A DNA stretch of 64,000 bases, taken from positions 5,828,001 to 5,892,000 of the forward strand of contig NZ_BJOR01000001.1 in the NCBI RefSeq assembly GCF_006540305.1, read 5' to 3'. Within the stretch, counting starts at the first letter, position 1. Each line of letters begins with the position of its first letter. Position numbers and translations under genes: made by a program. Origin of the DNA: Streptomyces sp. 6-11-2. GTDB taxonomy: Bacteria; Actinomycetota; Actinomycetes; Streptomycetales; Streptomycetaceae. Below, one piece after another: positions 10,108 to 18,386 of the stretch. The notes under the pieces are model-generated. The model ran no database searches. It was not told where the DNA came from and saw only the letters and a program-made list of their open reading frames with translations.

Positions 10108-10908
10108 TCAGCCCAGGCGGGCGGCGAGCCCGTGCGTGCACCTGACCTCGTCGCCCGCCGTGATCAGCAGCGCCTCCACGTCCGGCAACGACTCCAGCCA
10201 GGCCAGGCCCTCGCGGGAGCCCATGGCGAACGCGGCCGTCGCCCAGCAGTCCGCCCAGGTCAGGCTGGGGGCGACCACGGTGACCGCGACCAGGTCGGTG
10301 ACCGCTGACCTGCCGGTGCCCGGGTCGACGATGTGGGCGCCGCGCTCGGCCGTGCCCGATGTCGCCACCGCCAGCTCGCTCGTACCCGCCGCGGAGACCA
10401 CCGCCGCGAGCCCGCCGGGGCGCAGGGGGTCCGAGACGCCTACGCGCCAGGGCCGCTGCGTGTCGGGGGAGCCGAGCAACTGCACGTCTCCGCCGCCGTT
10501 CACGCTGACCCCGCTCACCCCCGCCGCCGCGATCCGCCGGGCGGCCCGTTCGGCGGCCCAGCCCTTGACGATCCCGGTCGGATCCAGGCTCCCCTGGTAG
10601 CGCAGGCTGAACCAGCCCTCGCTGACCCGTTCGGCCTCGGCGCCCAGTTCGAGCACCTCGGCGACCTCGGGGTCGCACTCCGCCACGGTCAGCTCGCCGC
10701 GCGCCAGGCGGGAGAGCTGGCTGTCGTCGCGGTAGGTGCTGAACACCTCGTCGGCGCGGTGCAGCCCGGCGATCGCCTCGTCCAGGGCCGCCGCCACCGC
10801 GTCGGACCGACCGCCGCGCACGTCGAAGGAGAAGACGGTCCCCATGACCTCCTCCGCGTGCCGCACCGCGGCGGGACCCTGCGCCGAACCGGACATGGCC
10901 TCAGCCAC
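10108..10908 (-). CDS. apbE: FAD:protein FMN transferase
   Basis: A 266-residue ApbE-family protein. ApbE enzymes cleave FAD and attach FMN through a phosphoester bond to a Thr/Ser in SGATxT-type motifs of exported proteins. Visible family segments are MGTVFSFDVRG, VFSTYRDDSQLSRL, the substrate-loop KGWAAERAARRI, SVNGGGDVQLLG, and HIVDPGTGRSAV. I see no convincing signal peptide, so the enzyme is likely cytoplasmic or membrane-edge associated. It is the last gene of the minus-strand cluster, and its GTG start overlaps the stop of the FMN-binding gene by eight bases, so its substrates are probably the two FMN-binding proteins next door. Confidence 0.93.
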   Translation of the reverse strand: MAEAMSGSAQGPAAVRHAEEVMGTVFSFDVRGGRSDAVAAALDEAIAGLHRADEVFSTYRDDSQLSRLARGELTVAECDPEVAEVLELGAEAERVSEGWFSLRYQGSLDPTGIVKGWAAERAARRIAAAGVSGVSVNGGGDVQLLGSPDTQRPWRVGVSDPLRPGGLAAVVSAAGTSELAVATSGTAERGAHIVDPGTGRSAVTDLVAVTVVAPSLTWADCWATAAFAMGSREGLAWLESLPDVEALLITAGDEVRCTHGLAARLG

Positions 10909-11785
10909 CCGCCTTGTCGAGTGCCGACTGGAGGGACTTCTTGTAGCCGCCGCTGGTGTAGGTCGCCCCGGAGACGGTGTCGATGTCGGCGCTCTGCGCG
11001 GTCACGGCCTCCTGGTTGAGCCTGGGGACGGCGAGGTCGCTCTTCTGGCCGCTGACCCCGCCCTGCGGTGCCTGTACCGTCTCGGCCTTGGTGATCCTGC
11101 CGCCGCTGACCGTGATCCGGACCTGCACCGGGCCGTACTGGGTCTGTGCGGCCTCGCCCGTGACGGTACGGGTCTGCGCGGCTTGCGAGCCGGCGGCCCC
11201 CGAGGAGGACGAGCCGGAAGGCGAACCGGGGGCTTGCCCGGATGCCGGACCGGAGGCCTGCCCGGATGCCGGACCGGAGGCCTGCCCGGATGCCGGACCG
11301 GAGGCCTGCCCGGACGCCGAACTGTCCGCCTTCACCTTGTCGAGTGCCGACTGGAGGGACTTCTTGTAGCCGCCGCTGGTGTAGGTCGCCCCGGAGACGG
11401 TGTCGATGTCGGCGCTCTGCGCGGTCACGGCCTCCTGGTTGAGCCTGGGGACGGCCAGATCGCTCTTCTGGCCGCTGACCCCGCCCTGCGGTGCCTGTAC
11501 CGCCTCCGCCGCGGTGATCCTGCCGCCGCTGACGGTCAGCCGGACCTGCACGTCGCCGTACTGGGTCCGGGCCACGTCGCCGGTCACGGACTGCGTGCCC
11601 GTCCGCTGCGCGCCGCTGCCGCCCTGTGGCGACTCCTGCGCCGCCGCGGTCCGTTGCGGCGCCGCGCCGGCCGCCGAGGCGGAGGCCGGGTCGGAGGCCG
11701 GCTTCAGCGACAGCAGCAGCACGATGCCGGACACGGTCGCGGCGCCGGCCAGCACGGCACGTCGGATGGGGTGGCTCTTCCTCAT
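10901..11785 (-). CDS. membrane-anchored protein with two tandem FMN-binding domains
   Basis: 294 residues: a basic N-terminus and one signal-anchor helix (about 10-27), a Ser/Ala-rich spacer, FMN-bind domain 1 (about 65-150), a GQASGPAS repeat linker (about 159-186) and FMN-bind domain 2 (about 206-294). Both domains carry the flavinylation motif SGATYT (131-136 and 272-277), so two covalently bound FMN groups on the outer face are expected. The ends of the two domains are almost identical at DNA level (see repeat entries). AGGAG precedes the ATG at 11785. Between the ferric-reductase-like gene and apbE, it is a likely electron acceptor for the former and a substrate of the latter. Confidence 0.93.
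   Translation of the reverse strand: MRKSHPIRRAVLAGAATVSGIVLLLSLKPASDPASASAAGAAPQRTAAAQESPQGGSGAQRTGTQSVTGDVARTQYGDVQVRLTVSGGRITAAEAVQAPQGGVSGQKSDLAVPRLNQEAVTAQSADIDTVSGATYTSGGYKKSLQSALDKVKADSSASGQASGPASGQASGPASGQASGPASGQAPGSPSGSSSSGAAGSQAAQTRTVTGEAAQTQYGPVQVRITVSGGRITKAETVQAPQGGVSGQKSDLAVPRLNQEAVTAQSADIDTVSGATYTSGGYKKSLQSALDKAGG
10912..11079. repeat. 168-bp direct repeat, copy A (FMN-bind domain 2)
   Basis: This segment recurs 423 bp downstream at 11335-11502 with only two base differences seen in 168. It encodes the C-terminal half of the FMN-bind domain including the SGATYT motif. Outside it, the two domains drop to clearly lower identity, which points to recent gene conversion or unequal exchange rather than constraint on the protein alone. 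Confidence 0.9.
11232..11318. repeat. 24-bp tandem repeat encoding the GQASGPAS linker
   Basis: Three full 24-bp units (11232-11255, 11256-11279, 11280-11303; unit GCCTGCCCGGATGCCGGACC plus GGAG) and a partial fourth encode the octapeptide GQASGPAS in the linker between the two FMN-bind domains. One C/T difference separates the first unit from the next. In-frame unit length means copy-number change would only alter linker length. Confidence 0.9.
11335..11502. repeat. 168-bp direct repeat, copy B (FMN-bind domain 1)
   Basis: Partner of the copy at 10912-11079. Recombination between the two copies would delete exactly 423 bp (141 codons), remain in frame, and leave a single-domain protein like the second FMN-bind gene at 13336-13803. 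Confidence 0.9.
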
Positions 11786-11858
11786 CGCCGATGAGCTCCT
11801 GAATTCCCGTGAGTCCCGTAAGTCATCTGGTTTCCGCGGCCGTTCCGCGTTCCGTCGC

Positions 11859-13241
11859 TCACATCTCGAACGACTCGTGATGGATGCGGCGGGCGGGGAC
11901 ACCCGCGCCGCGCAGTGCCTCGTACACCGACTGCGCGAAGCCGGGCGGGCCGCACATGAAGACGTCGTGACGGTCGATGTCGGCGATCTTGCGGCGCAGC
12001 GACTCGGCGGAGATGTCGGGGCGCTCCCCGTCCGGGCTGTTCACCGCGTACATCAGCCGGGCGCCGCGCTCGTCGGCGATCTTCGCCAGTTCGCCCCACA
12101 GGGCCAGGTCCTGCGTGCTGTTGGCCCGGTACAGCAGCGTGATGTCACCGGCCGCGCCGGGCAGCGTCTCGAACAGCGCCCGCATCGGCGTGATGCCCAC
12201 CCCGCCCGCCACCAGCAGCACCTTGCCGCGGCTGCGCCGGGACGCGGTCAGCGCGCCGTACGGCCCCTCCGCCCACACCCGGCTTCCGGGGGTGAGTTCG
12301 CGCAGCCCGGCGCTGTGGTCGCCGATCGCCTTCACGGTGATGCGCAGCAGGTCCGGACGGGGCGCCGCCGACAGGGAGTACGGGTGGGAGGAGAACCGCA
12401 TGCCGGGTGCCAGGAACCGCCAGCGGAAGAACTGCCCGGCCTCCGCGCCCATCCGGTGCAGCCTTTTGCCGCCGATCAGCACCGACACGATGCCCGGCGT
12501 CTCCTCGATCACCGCCTCCACCCGCATGCGGTGGCGCAGGTTCAGCCGGATCGGGGTGAGGATCCGGTACCAGATCACCAGCGCGGTCACCGCGCCGTAC
12601 AGGCCGTACCAGAAGGCCCTGGCGGCCGGTTCCACGGCGAAGTCGTTGCCGGTGGTGATCTGGTGCCAGAACGTCAGGAACACCGCGGCATAGGTGAGCA
12701 GGTGCACGTGGTACCACGTGTCGTACGGCATCCGACGGCGCACCGGGCCGATCGAGACCAGTCCGACGACCACCAGCAGACCGGTGCCGATCGCGGCCTT
12801 GCCCATGTCGGGCAGCTGCTCGACGGACTCGACGGTCTGCGCCACGATGTCGCCGAGCGACTTGCCGCCCAGCAGCGCGTAGCCCCACATGGTGAGGAAG
12901 ACGTGCGCGAGGACCAGGCACAGCGTGTACCGGCCGGTCATGGCGTGCCAGCGCGCGACCCGGTCGGAGCCCACCCGCCGCTCCAGGGCCGGCACCCGCG
13001 CCATCTGGAGCACGACCAGCGCCATGAGGTAGCCGGCGAGCAGGCCGGTGATCCGGCCCGCGTTCAGGACCCTCCCGGCGGTGCCGTCGATGGACGGGGT
13101 GTTCATCCACCACAGCCAGACGACGCCCGCCGCGCCCGCCCAGACGGCGGTCAGCAGCGGGACGGCGGGGGAGCGGCGCGGCCGGATGCGGCGCATCGTC
13201 TGGCGCCGGGCGGCGCGGCCTCCTGCGAGCGTGCTGGTCAC
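11859..13241 (-). CDS. ferric-reductase-like transmembrane flavoprotein (copy 1)
   Basis: 460 residues. The N-terminal half has about six membrane helices with paired histidines suited to b-type hemes (ARWHAMTGRYT, LAHVF, WYHVHLLTYAAVFLTFWHQ). The C-terminal half is a ferredoxin-NADP-reductase-like module with FAD motif HPYSLSAAP and NADP motif GGVGITPMRALFE, ending MCGPPGF...HHESFEM. Such proteins move electrons from cytoplasmic NAD(P)H across the membrane. The GTG at 13241 follows GGAGGAACC at ideal spacing, which decides against longer starts. It lies between the two FMN-bind genes; the likely role is to reduce their covalent FMN, not necessarily to reduce iron. Confidence 0.9.
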   Translation of the reverse strand: MTSTLAGGRAARRQTMRRIRPRRSPAVPLLTAVWAGAAGVVWLWWMNTPSIDGTAGRVLNAGRITGLLAGYLMALVVLQMARVPALERRVGSDRVARWHAMTGRYTLCLVLAHVFLTMWGYALLGGKSLGDIVAQTVESVEQLPDMGKAAIGTGLLVVVGLVSIGPVRRRMPYDTWYHVHLLTYAAVFLTFWHQITTGNDFAVEPAARAFWYGLYGAVTALVIWYRILTPIRLNLRHRMRVEAVIEETPGIVSVLIGGKRLHRMGAEAGQFFRWRFLAPGMRFSSHPYSLSAAPRPDLLRITVKAIGDHSAGLRELTPGSRVWAEGPYGALTASRRSRGKVLLVAGGVGITPMRALFETLPGAAGDITLLYRANSTQDLALWGELAKIADERGARLMYAVNSPDGERPDISAESLRRKIADIDRHDVFMCGPPGFAQSVYEALRGAGVPARRIHHESFEM

Positions 13242-13335
13242 GGTTCCTCCGCGGACGGGGTCAAGGGCGGCGGCGTGGTCCCTTGGCCCTGGAATACGTG
13301 CCACGGCGGCCCCGCGTTCAGTGTCCGGTCGAGGT

Positions 13336-13803
13336 TCAGCTCCGGGCCGCGTCCAGCGCGGACTGGAGCGAGCGGCGGTATCCGTCACTGGTGTACGTCG
13401 CCCCCGAGACGGTGTCGATGCTCGCGCTCTGCGCGGTCAGCGTCTCCCTGCGCAGCTGGGGGATGGCGTAGCCGCTGATCTCCCGGTCCCGCGGGTTGTC
13501 CGAGGGCTGGGCGAGCGCCGTCACGTCGGTGATCCGGCCGTCGACGAGCGTGACCCGCACCTGGACCGGACCCCAGCGGGTCTGCACCGTCTCACCGGTG
13601 ACGGACCTGGTACCGGTGGACCGGCCGGCCCCGCCGGTCCCGCCGGACGTGCTGGAACCGCTGGACGGGGCCGGCGCGGGATCCGCGGCGATCTGCGGCG
13701 GCGTGTGCGGCTTGAGCGACAGCAGCATCACCAGTCCGGAGACGGTGGCGGCGCTCGCCAGCACGACGCGGCGCAGCGGACGGTTCTTCCTCAGCGCGTG
13801 CAA
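13336..13803 (-). CDS. membrane-anchored single FMN-binding domain protein
   Basis: 155 residues: signal-anchor helix (about 12-27), short Pro/Ser-rich spacer and one FMN-bind domain with the flavinylation motif SGATYT near residue 134. N-terminal sequence (RRVVLASAATVSGLVMLLSLKP) closely parallels the two-domain paralogue downstream, so the two arose by duplication. It begins 7 bp after the stop of the second ferric-reductase-like gene, implying cotranscription. Expected to receive FMN from ApbE and to carry electrons outside the membrane. Confidence 0.92.
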   Translation of the reverse strand: MHALRKNRPLRRVVLASAATVSGLVMLLSLKPHTPPQIAADPAPAPSSGSSTSGGTGGAGRSTGTRSVTGETVQTRWGPVQVRVTLVDGRITDVTALAQPSDNPRDREISGYAIPQLRRETLTAQSASIDTVSGATYTSDGYRRSLQSALDAARS

Positions 13804-13810
13804 CAGGGCC

Positions 13811-15163
13811 TCACAGCTCGAACGACTCGTGGTGGATACGGCGGTCCGGAACCCCGGCGGCGCGCAGCACCTCGTACAGGTCCCGGGCGAAGGCGTGCGG
13901 ACCGCAGAGGTACACGTCGTGCCCGGCCAGGTCGGGGACGGCCGCGCTCAGGGACTCCGCGGTGAGGCGGGGGCGTTCGCCGCGCGGGCCGTTGAGCGCG
14001 CACAGCACCCGGGCCCCGCGCCCGCGCGCTATGGCCTCCAACTCACCGCCCAGGGCGAGGTCTTCGGCCGTACGTGCCCGGTACAGCAGGGTGACGTCAC
14101 CGGGCAGCGTCTCGAACAGCGCCCGCAGCGGCGTGATACCGACCCCGGCAGCGATCAGCAGGGACTTGTGCGAGGAGCGCCGGTCGGCGGTCATCGACCC
14201 GTAGGGGCCCTCCGCCCACACCCGGGTGCCCGGCCGCAGCAGCGGCACGGCCGCGCTGTGGTCGCCGAGCGCCTTCACCGTGATGCGCAGCAGGTCCGGG
14301 CGGGGCGGTGCCGACAGGGAGTACGGCGTCGACGTCCAGGCCATGCCCTCGGCGAGGAACCGCCAGCGGAAGAACTGCCCCGGCAGCGCGCCCAGTTCGT
14401 CCAGCCGGTGGCCGCGCACGACGACGGAGTACACGCCCGGCGCCTCCTTGTGGACCAGCTCGACCCGCATCCGGTGGCGCAGGTTGAGCCGTACCGGGAC
14501 CAGGATCCGGAACCACACCACCAGGGCCGCGACGCCCAGGTACAGCGCGTACCAGGCCGCCGTGGCCAGGACGTGACCGGTGAACTCGGCGCCCAGCGCC
14601 ACCTGGTGGCCGAAGGCCAGGAAGACGGCGGCGTAGGTGAGCAGGTGCGTGTAGTACCAGAACTCGTGACCGGTCCGGCGGCGCACCGCGCGCGCCGAGG
14701 TGACGCCGACGGCGAAGAGGATCACGGTCCCGGCGGTGGCCTTCAGCATCTCCGGGTAGTCCAGCACCACCGTGACCGCCTCGCGCAGAACGGAGAAGCC
14801 GTCCTGCGCGGCGTACCCGGCGAGGATCAGCACCACGTGCACGACCAGCAGGCACACCGTGTAGCGGCCGGCCATCGCGTGCCAGCGCGCCACCCGGTCC
14901 GAGCCGATCCGGCGCTCCAGCAGCGGCACCCGCGCCATCAGGCCCACCAGCACCGCGCAGGCGTACCCGCACAGCAGGCCCGCGATCCGCCCGGCGCCGG
15001 TCAGCCAGCCCGCCGCGCCCACGACGGAGGCGGTGTCGAACCACCACAGGAGGACCACCGCGGCCGCACCGGACCACAGCAGCGCCAGCACCGCGCCCGC
15101 CGGGGAGCGCCGGGGCGCCAGTGGCACGGGCGGTGCCGCCCGCCGCTCGTACACCGTGGTCAT
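13811..15163 (-). CDS. ferric-reductase-like transmembrane flavoprotein (copy 2)
   Basis: 450 residues, a paralogue of the gene at 11859-13241 with the same order: about six membrane helices with heme-type histidines (ARWHAMAGRYT, VVHVV, FWYYTHLLTYAAVFLAFGHQ), FAD motif TPYSLSAPP, NADP motif AAGVGITPLRALFE, and a C-terminal CGPHAF...HHESFEL. GGGAGAG before the ATG at 15163 fixes the start. It is the first gene of the minus-strand cluster and is divergent from the two-component system at 15318, which may regulate it. With the adjacent single FMN-bind gene it forms one of two reductase/FMN-bind modules. Confidence 0.9.
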   Translation of the reverse strand: MTTVYERRAAPPVPLAPRRSPAGAVLALLWSGAAAVVLLWWFDTASVVGAAGWLTGAGRIAGLLCGYACAVLVGLMARVPLLERRIGSDRVARWHAMAGRYTVCLLVVHVVLILAGYAAQDGFSVLREAVTVVLDYPEMLKATAGTVILFAVGVTSARAVRRRTGHEFWYYTHLLTYAAVFLAFGHQVALGAEFTGHVLATAAWYALYLGVAALVVWFRILVPVRLNLRHRMRVELVHKEAPGVYSVVVRGHRLDELGALPGQFFRWRFLAEGMAWTSTPYSLSAPPRPDLLRITVKALGDHSAAVPLLRPGTRVWAEGPYGSMTADRRSSHKSLLIAAGVGITPLRALFETLPGDVTLLYRARTAEDLALGGELEAIARGRGARVLCALNGPRGERPRLTAESLSAAVPDLAGHDVYLCGPHAFARDLYEVLRAAGVPDRRIHHESFEL

Positions 15164-15317
15164 CCGCTCTCCCGTCCCTTCGCCGGTCCAGGACGCCACT
15201 GTGCGGGGCGAACCTCTGAGGAAGCTCTGAGCCGCGGGCAGAGTGGGCCCACTCACAGAAAACTCAGAGGGTCCTCCCTCGCCGTCCGGGCCGGGGACCG
15301 GCGATGCTGGAGGGGCC

Positions 15318-16067
15318 ATGAACACCTTCCGCCCGAGCCCTCCCGGCCTGCCCGCCCTCACCCGCCTCGACGGCACCCCCGTGCGCGTCCTCGTCGTCGA
15401 CGACGACCCCGACCTCGCCGAAGTGCTCTGCGGAGCCCTGCGCTACCAGGGCTGGGAGGTGCGCGCCGCGGGCGACGGGGCCTCGGCCGTCGCCGCGGCG
15501 CGCGAGGTGCGGCCCGACGCCGTCGTCCTCGACGTGATGCTCCCGGACACCGACGGATTCGCCGTGCTGCGTGAGCTGCACGCCGCGCAGCCGGACGTCT
15601 GTGTGCTCTTCCTCACGGCGCGGGACGCGGTGGAGGACCGTGTCGCGGGGATCACCGCGGGCGGCGACGACTACGTGACCAAGCCGTTCAGCCTGGAGGA
15701 GGTGGTCGCCCGGCTGCGCGGACTGCTGCGCCGCGCCGGCATGGCCCGGCAGCCGGCGGACGGCCCGCGGCTGACCGTGGGCGACCTGGTCATGGACGAG
15801 GACGCCCGCGAGGTCACCCGGGCGGGAGAGCTGATCGAGCTGTCCCCGACCGAGTTCGAGTTGCTGCGCTTCCTGATGCAGAACCCGCGCCGGGTGCTGA
15901 GCAAGGCGCAGATCCTCGACCGTGTGTGGTCCTACGACTTCGGCGGCCAGGCCCATGTGGTGGAGCTGTACATCTCGTACCTGCGCAAGAAGGTGGACGC
16001 CGGCCGCGAGCCCATGATCCACACGGTGCGCGGGGCCGGGTACGTGCTGAAGCCGGCGGTACGGTGA
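15318..16067 (+). CDS. OmpR-family response regulator
   Basis: 249 residues. Receiver domain about 24-138 with the acidic pocket (VVDDDPD), phospho-acceptor Asp72 in VVLDVMLPDTDG, Thr and Lys switch residues (FLTARDA, VTKPFS); C-terminal winged helix (SPTEFELLRFLMQNPRRVLS to IHTVRGAGYVLKP). GGAGGGG precedes the ATG. The gene overlaps the downstream sensor kinase by GTGA, and stands back-to-back with the flavin electron-transfer cluster, an obvious candidate target. The 155-bp gap includes near-repeated TCTGAG/CTCAGA elements that could be binding sites. Confidence 0.95.
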   Translation: MNTFRPSPPGLPALTRLDGTPVRVLVVDDDPDLAEVLCGALRYQGWEVRAAGDGASAVAAAREVRPDAVVLDVMLPDTDGFAVLRELHAAQPDVCVLFLTARDAVEDRVAGITAGGDDYVTKPFSLEEVVARLRGLLRRAGMARQPADGPRLTVGDLVMDEDAREVTRAGELIELSPTEFELLRFLMQNPRRVLSKAQILDRVWSYDFGGQAHVVELYISYLRKKVDAGREPMIHTVRGAGYVLKPAVR

Positions 16068-17641
16068 CCGTGCCGCGGCGGGCGATGGCAACGCGGACAC
16101 CGCGGCTGCCCCGGCCGCGCACCCTGCGGGCCCGGCTCACCTTCGGCCTGGTGGTGCTGCTGGCCGTCGGCTGCGCCGCCGTCGGCGTGGCCGCGGTCCT
16201 CGAACTGGACGGCTTCCTCACCGGCCGGATCGACCAGCAGCTCCAGCAGGCCGGTCCGGGCTTCCCGGAGAGCCTGGAGCACGGCACCGTCACGCCCGCC
16301 AAGCCCTCGGACCACGACGGCGACGAGCGCGGCGACACCCGCCGCCAGGCCGCCGGCACCTTCGGTGCGCGGCTCCTCGGCGGCACGGTGACCCACGCGG
16401 CCATGGTCCCCTCCGAGTCACGTCCCGGCTTCGACGTCACCCTCACCGGCGCCGACCGCGGGGCGCTGGCCGCGCTCCCGGTGGACCGCGGCGGGCGCAC
16501 GGTGCGCCTGTCCGACCTGGGTGAGTACCGGCTGGCGGCCTGGCCGGGCCGGGACGGCGACGTGCTGGTCACCGGGCTGCCGATGGCGCCGGTGCGGGCC
16601 GCGGTCCACCGCCTCGAACTGGTCGCGGGGATCGTCTCCGCCCTGGCCCTGGCCGTCGCCGGGGTCGCGGGCGCCCTGTGGGTGCGCTGGTCGCTGCGGC
16701 CGCTGACCCGGGTCGCGGAAACCGCCGCCCGGGTCAGCGAGCTGCCGCTCGCCAGCGGCGAGGTGACGCTGCCGCCCCGCGCGCCGCGCGCCGACCCGCG
16801 CAGCGAGGTCGGGCGGGTCGGCGCCGCCTTCAACCGGATGCTCCACCACGTCGAGGACGCGCTGACCAAACGGCACGCCAGCGAGGAGCGGCTGCGCGGA
16901 TTCGCCGCCGACGCCAGCCACGAACTGCGCACCCCGGTCGCCACGGTGCGCGGCCACGCCGAGCTCGCCCTGCTGCACCCGGGGCCGGTGCCGCCCGAGG
17001 TCACCCGGGCCCTGGAACGCATCGCCGCCGAGTCCGCGCGCATGGGCGAGATGGTCGACGAGATGCTGCTCCTGGCCCGGCTGGACGCCGGGCGTCCCCT
17101 GGACCGCCACCCGGTCGACCTGACCCGACTGGTCCTGGACGCGGTGACGGACGCCCGGGCCGCGGGTCCGGAGCACCGCTGGACGCTGGAGCTGCCGGAG
17201 GAACCGGTGACGGTGACCGGTGACGCGCACCGGCTCCAGCAGGTGCTGGCCAACCTGCTGGCCAACGCGCGTGCGCACACGCCCGCGGGCACCAAGGTGA
17301 CGGTGTCCCTGGACCTGGAGTGCGACCGGGAGGCGGACCCGGAGAGCGCCGCCACGGCCGTGCTGCGGGTGCACGACGACGGGCCCGGCGTCCCCGAGGA
17401 GGTCCAGCCCGGTGTCTTCGAGCGCTTCACCCGGGCCGACCGCCGCCGCACCGACTCCTTCGGCGGCGCCGGGGCCGGCCTGGGCCTGTCGATCGTGGCC
17501 GCCGTGACGGAGGCCCACGGCGGCGGTGTCGGTCTGGACAGCCGCCCCGGCTCCACGGCCTTCACCGTCCGGCTGCCGGCGGGTGGCGTCCAGGATCTTC
17601 CGCCCGGATCACGCCGGGCTCGCAAGCCTGATCCGGCCTGA
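16064..17641 (+). CDS. sensor histidine kinase with repeat-derived C-terminus
   Basis: 525 residues from a GTG that overlaps the response-regulator stop (an ATG at 16085 is an alternative). Order: transmembrane helix (about 20-45), extracytoplasmic sensor region (about 46-180), second helix (about 185-210), HAMP, HisKA with phospho-acceptor His286 in DASHELRTP, and a HATPase domain with N box (LLANARAH), DDGPGVPEE and GAGLGLSI. The normal end of such kinases is near TAFTVRLPAG; here another ~18 residues follow, encoded by a palindromic repeat that also supplies the TGA. The end overlaps the convergent gene by 80 bp. Signal unknown; redox or membrane stress would suit the neighbours. Confidence 0.93.
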   Translation: MTVPRRAMATRTPRLPRPRTLRARLTFGLVVLLAVGCAAVGVAAVLELDGFLTGRIDQQLQQAGPGFPESLEHGTVTPAKPSDHDGDERGDTRRQAAGTFGARLLGGTVTHAAMVPSESRPGFDVTLTGADRGALAALPVDRGGRTVRLSDLGEYRLAAWPGRDGDVLVTGLPMAPVRAAVHRLELVAGIVSALALAVAGVAGALWVRWSLRPLTRVAETAARVSELPLASGEVTLPPRAPRADPRSEVGRVGAAFNRMLHHVEDALTKRHASEERLRGFAADASHELRTPVATVRGHAELALLHPGPVPPEVTRALERIAAESARMGEMVDEMLLLARLDAGRPLDRHPVDLTRLVLDAVTDARAAGPEHRWTLELPEEPVTVTGDAHRLQQVLANLLANARAHTPAGTKVTVSLDLECDREADPESAATAVLRVHDDGPGVPEEVQPGVFERFTRADRRRTDSFGGAGAGLGLSIVAAVTEAHGGGVGLDSRPGSTAFTVRLPAGGVQDLPPGSRRARKPDPA

Positions 17642-18383
17642 TCCGGCCTGATCCGGCCTGATCCGGACGAAAGCCCCTGAGTCGGTAACGGCTGATCGCG
17701 GTCGCGCCGCCCGCCGTGCCGATCGCGATGTGCGGCCGGCGCGCGGGATCCGCCCACGCCAGGATCCGCCGCATGGCCTCACGCGGCACCGGCACACAGC
17801 CGGCCGTCGCCCCGGGCCCGTTGACGTGCAGGAAGATGCCCGCCCCCCGGCCGCGCACCGGACGGGAGTGGTTGAACCCGATGACAAGCGCGTGCGCGTA
17901 CTGCCTCGGGTACGCCACCAGGTGCTCGGACTCGGTGGCCCGGCAGTCCGCGGGGCGCGGCTGGGTCCAGCGGTTGCAGGAACGCGAGCCGTTGTCCTGG
18001 CACGACCAGGAGTCCGGGCCCACCCGCCGGTACCGCAGCCGGGTCCCGCCCGGCGCGGACTGGACGCCGAAGGCGAACGGCAGGTGGTACAGCCCGGTCG
18101 GCGTCGTGTACGTCTCCTGCCGCCGCTCCATGCCCTCGACGAGCCCCTTCGCGCCGAACCGGGCCGGCGCCGAACCGGCCCGCACCCAGCGTCCGCCGTG
18201 CAGGTCCCACCACGTGACGGTGCCCGACGTGGCTCCGGCGCGGGCCGCCTGAGCGGTGATCAGCTGGGAGCCGCCGCCGGTGTCCCGCATCCGCGCCGGC
18301 AGCGGCACCACCTCGCCCGCGGGCGCGGCACCGAGAGCGAGGAGGGACAGGGCGGCGAGGAGCGCGGCGACACCGGGGCGCAT
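17562..18383 (-). CDS. L,D-transpeptidase (YkuD)-like secreted protein
   Basis: 273 residues with a signal peptide (MRPGVAALLAALSLLALGAAPA) and a YkuD-type catalytic region. The signature is IFLHVNGPG followed by TAGCVPVP with the candidate nucleophile Cys, and an upstream His in VIGFNHSRP. L,D-transpeptidases crosslink peptidoglycan or attach proteins to it; this subgroup is widespread in Streptomyces and individual functions are mostly unproven. About the last 35-40 residues (after SRYRLRGF) are Pro/Arg-rich and are read through a palindromic repeat and then antisense to the kinase gene, so the C-terminus looks extended by loss of the original stop. Confidence 0.85.
   Translation of the reverse strand: MRPGVAALLAALSLLALGAAPAGEVVPLPARMRDTGGGSQLITAQAARAGATSGTVTWWDLHGGRWVRAGSAPARFGAKGLVEGMERRQETYTTPTGLYHLPFAFGVQSAPGGTRLRYRRVGPDSWSCQDNGSRSCNRWTQPRPADCRATESEHLVAYPRQYAHALVIGFNHSRPVRGRGAGIFLHVNGPGATAGCVPVPREAMRRILAWADPARRPHIAIGTAGGATAISRYRLRGFRPDQAGSGRIRPDQACEPGVIRAEDPGRHPPAAGR
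17592..17678. repeat. palindromic repeat element, copy 1 (87 bp) between convergent genes
   Basis: Ends form an inverted repeat of the type AGGNTCTTNCGNCCGGATCA / TGATCCGGACGAAAGCCCCT, and the middle holds a 10-bp tandem repeat GATCCGGCCT in three copies plus a partial. Related elements are at 20519-20568 and 47102-47291. It encodes the C-terminal residues and stop of the sensor kinase on the plus strand and is read through by the L,D-transpeptidase gene on the minus strand. It could fold into a bidirectional terminator. Confidence 0.75.
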
Positions 18384-18386
18384 GGC

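Noticed and set aside
11232..11318. CRISPR-like array
   Set aside because: The 24-bp units are contiguous with no spacers and encode an in-frame protein linker.
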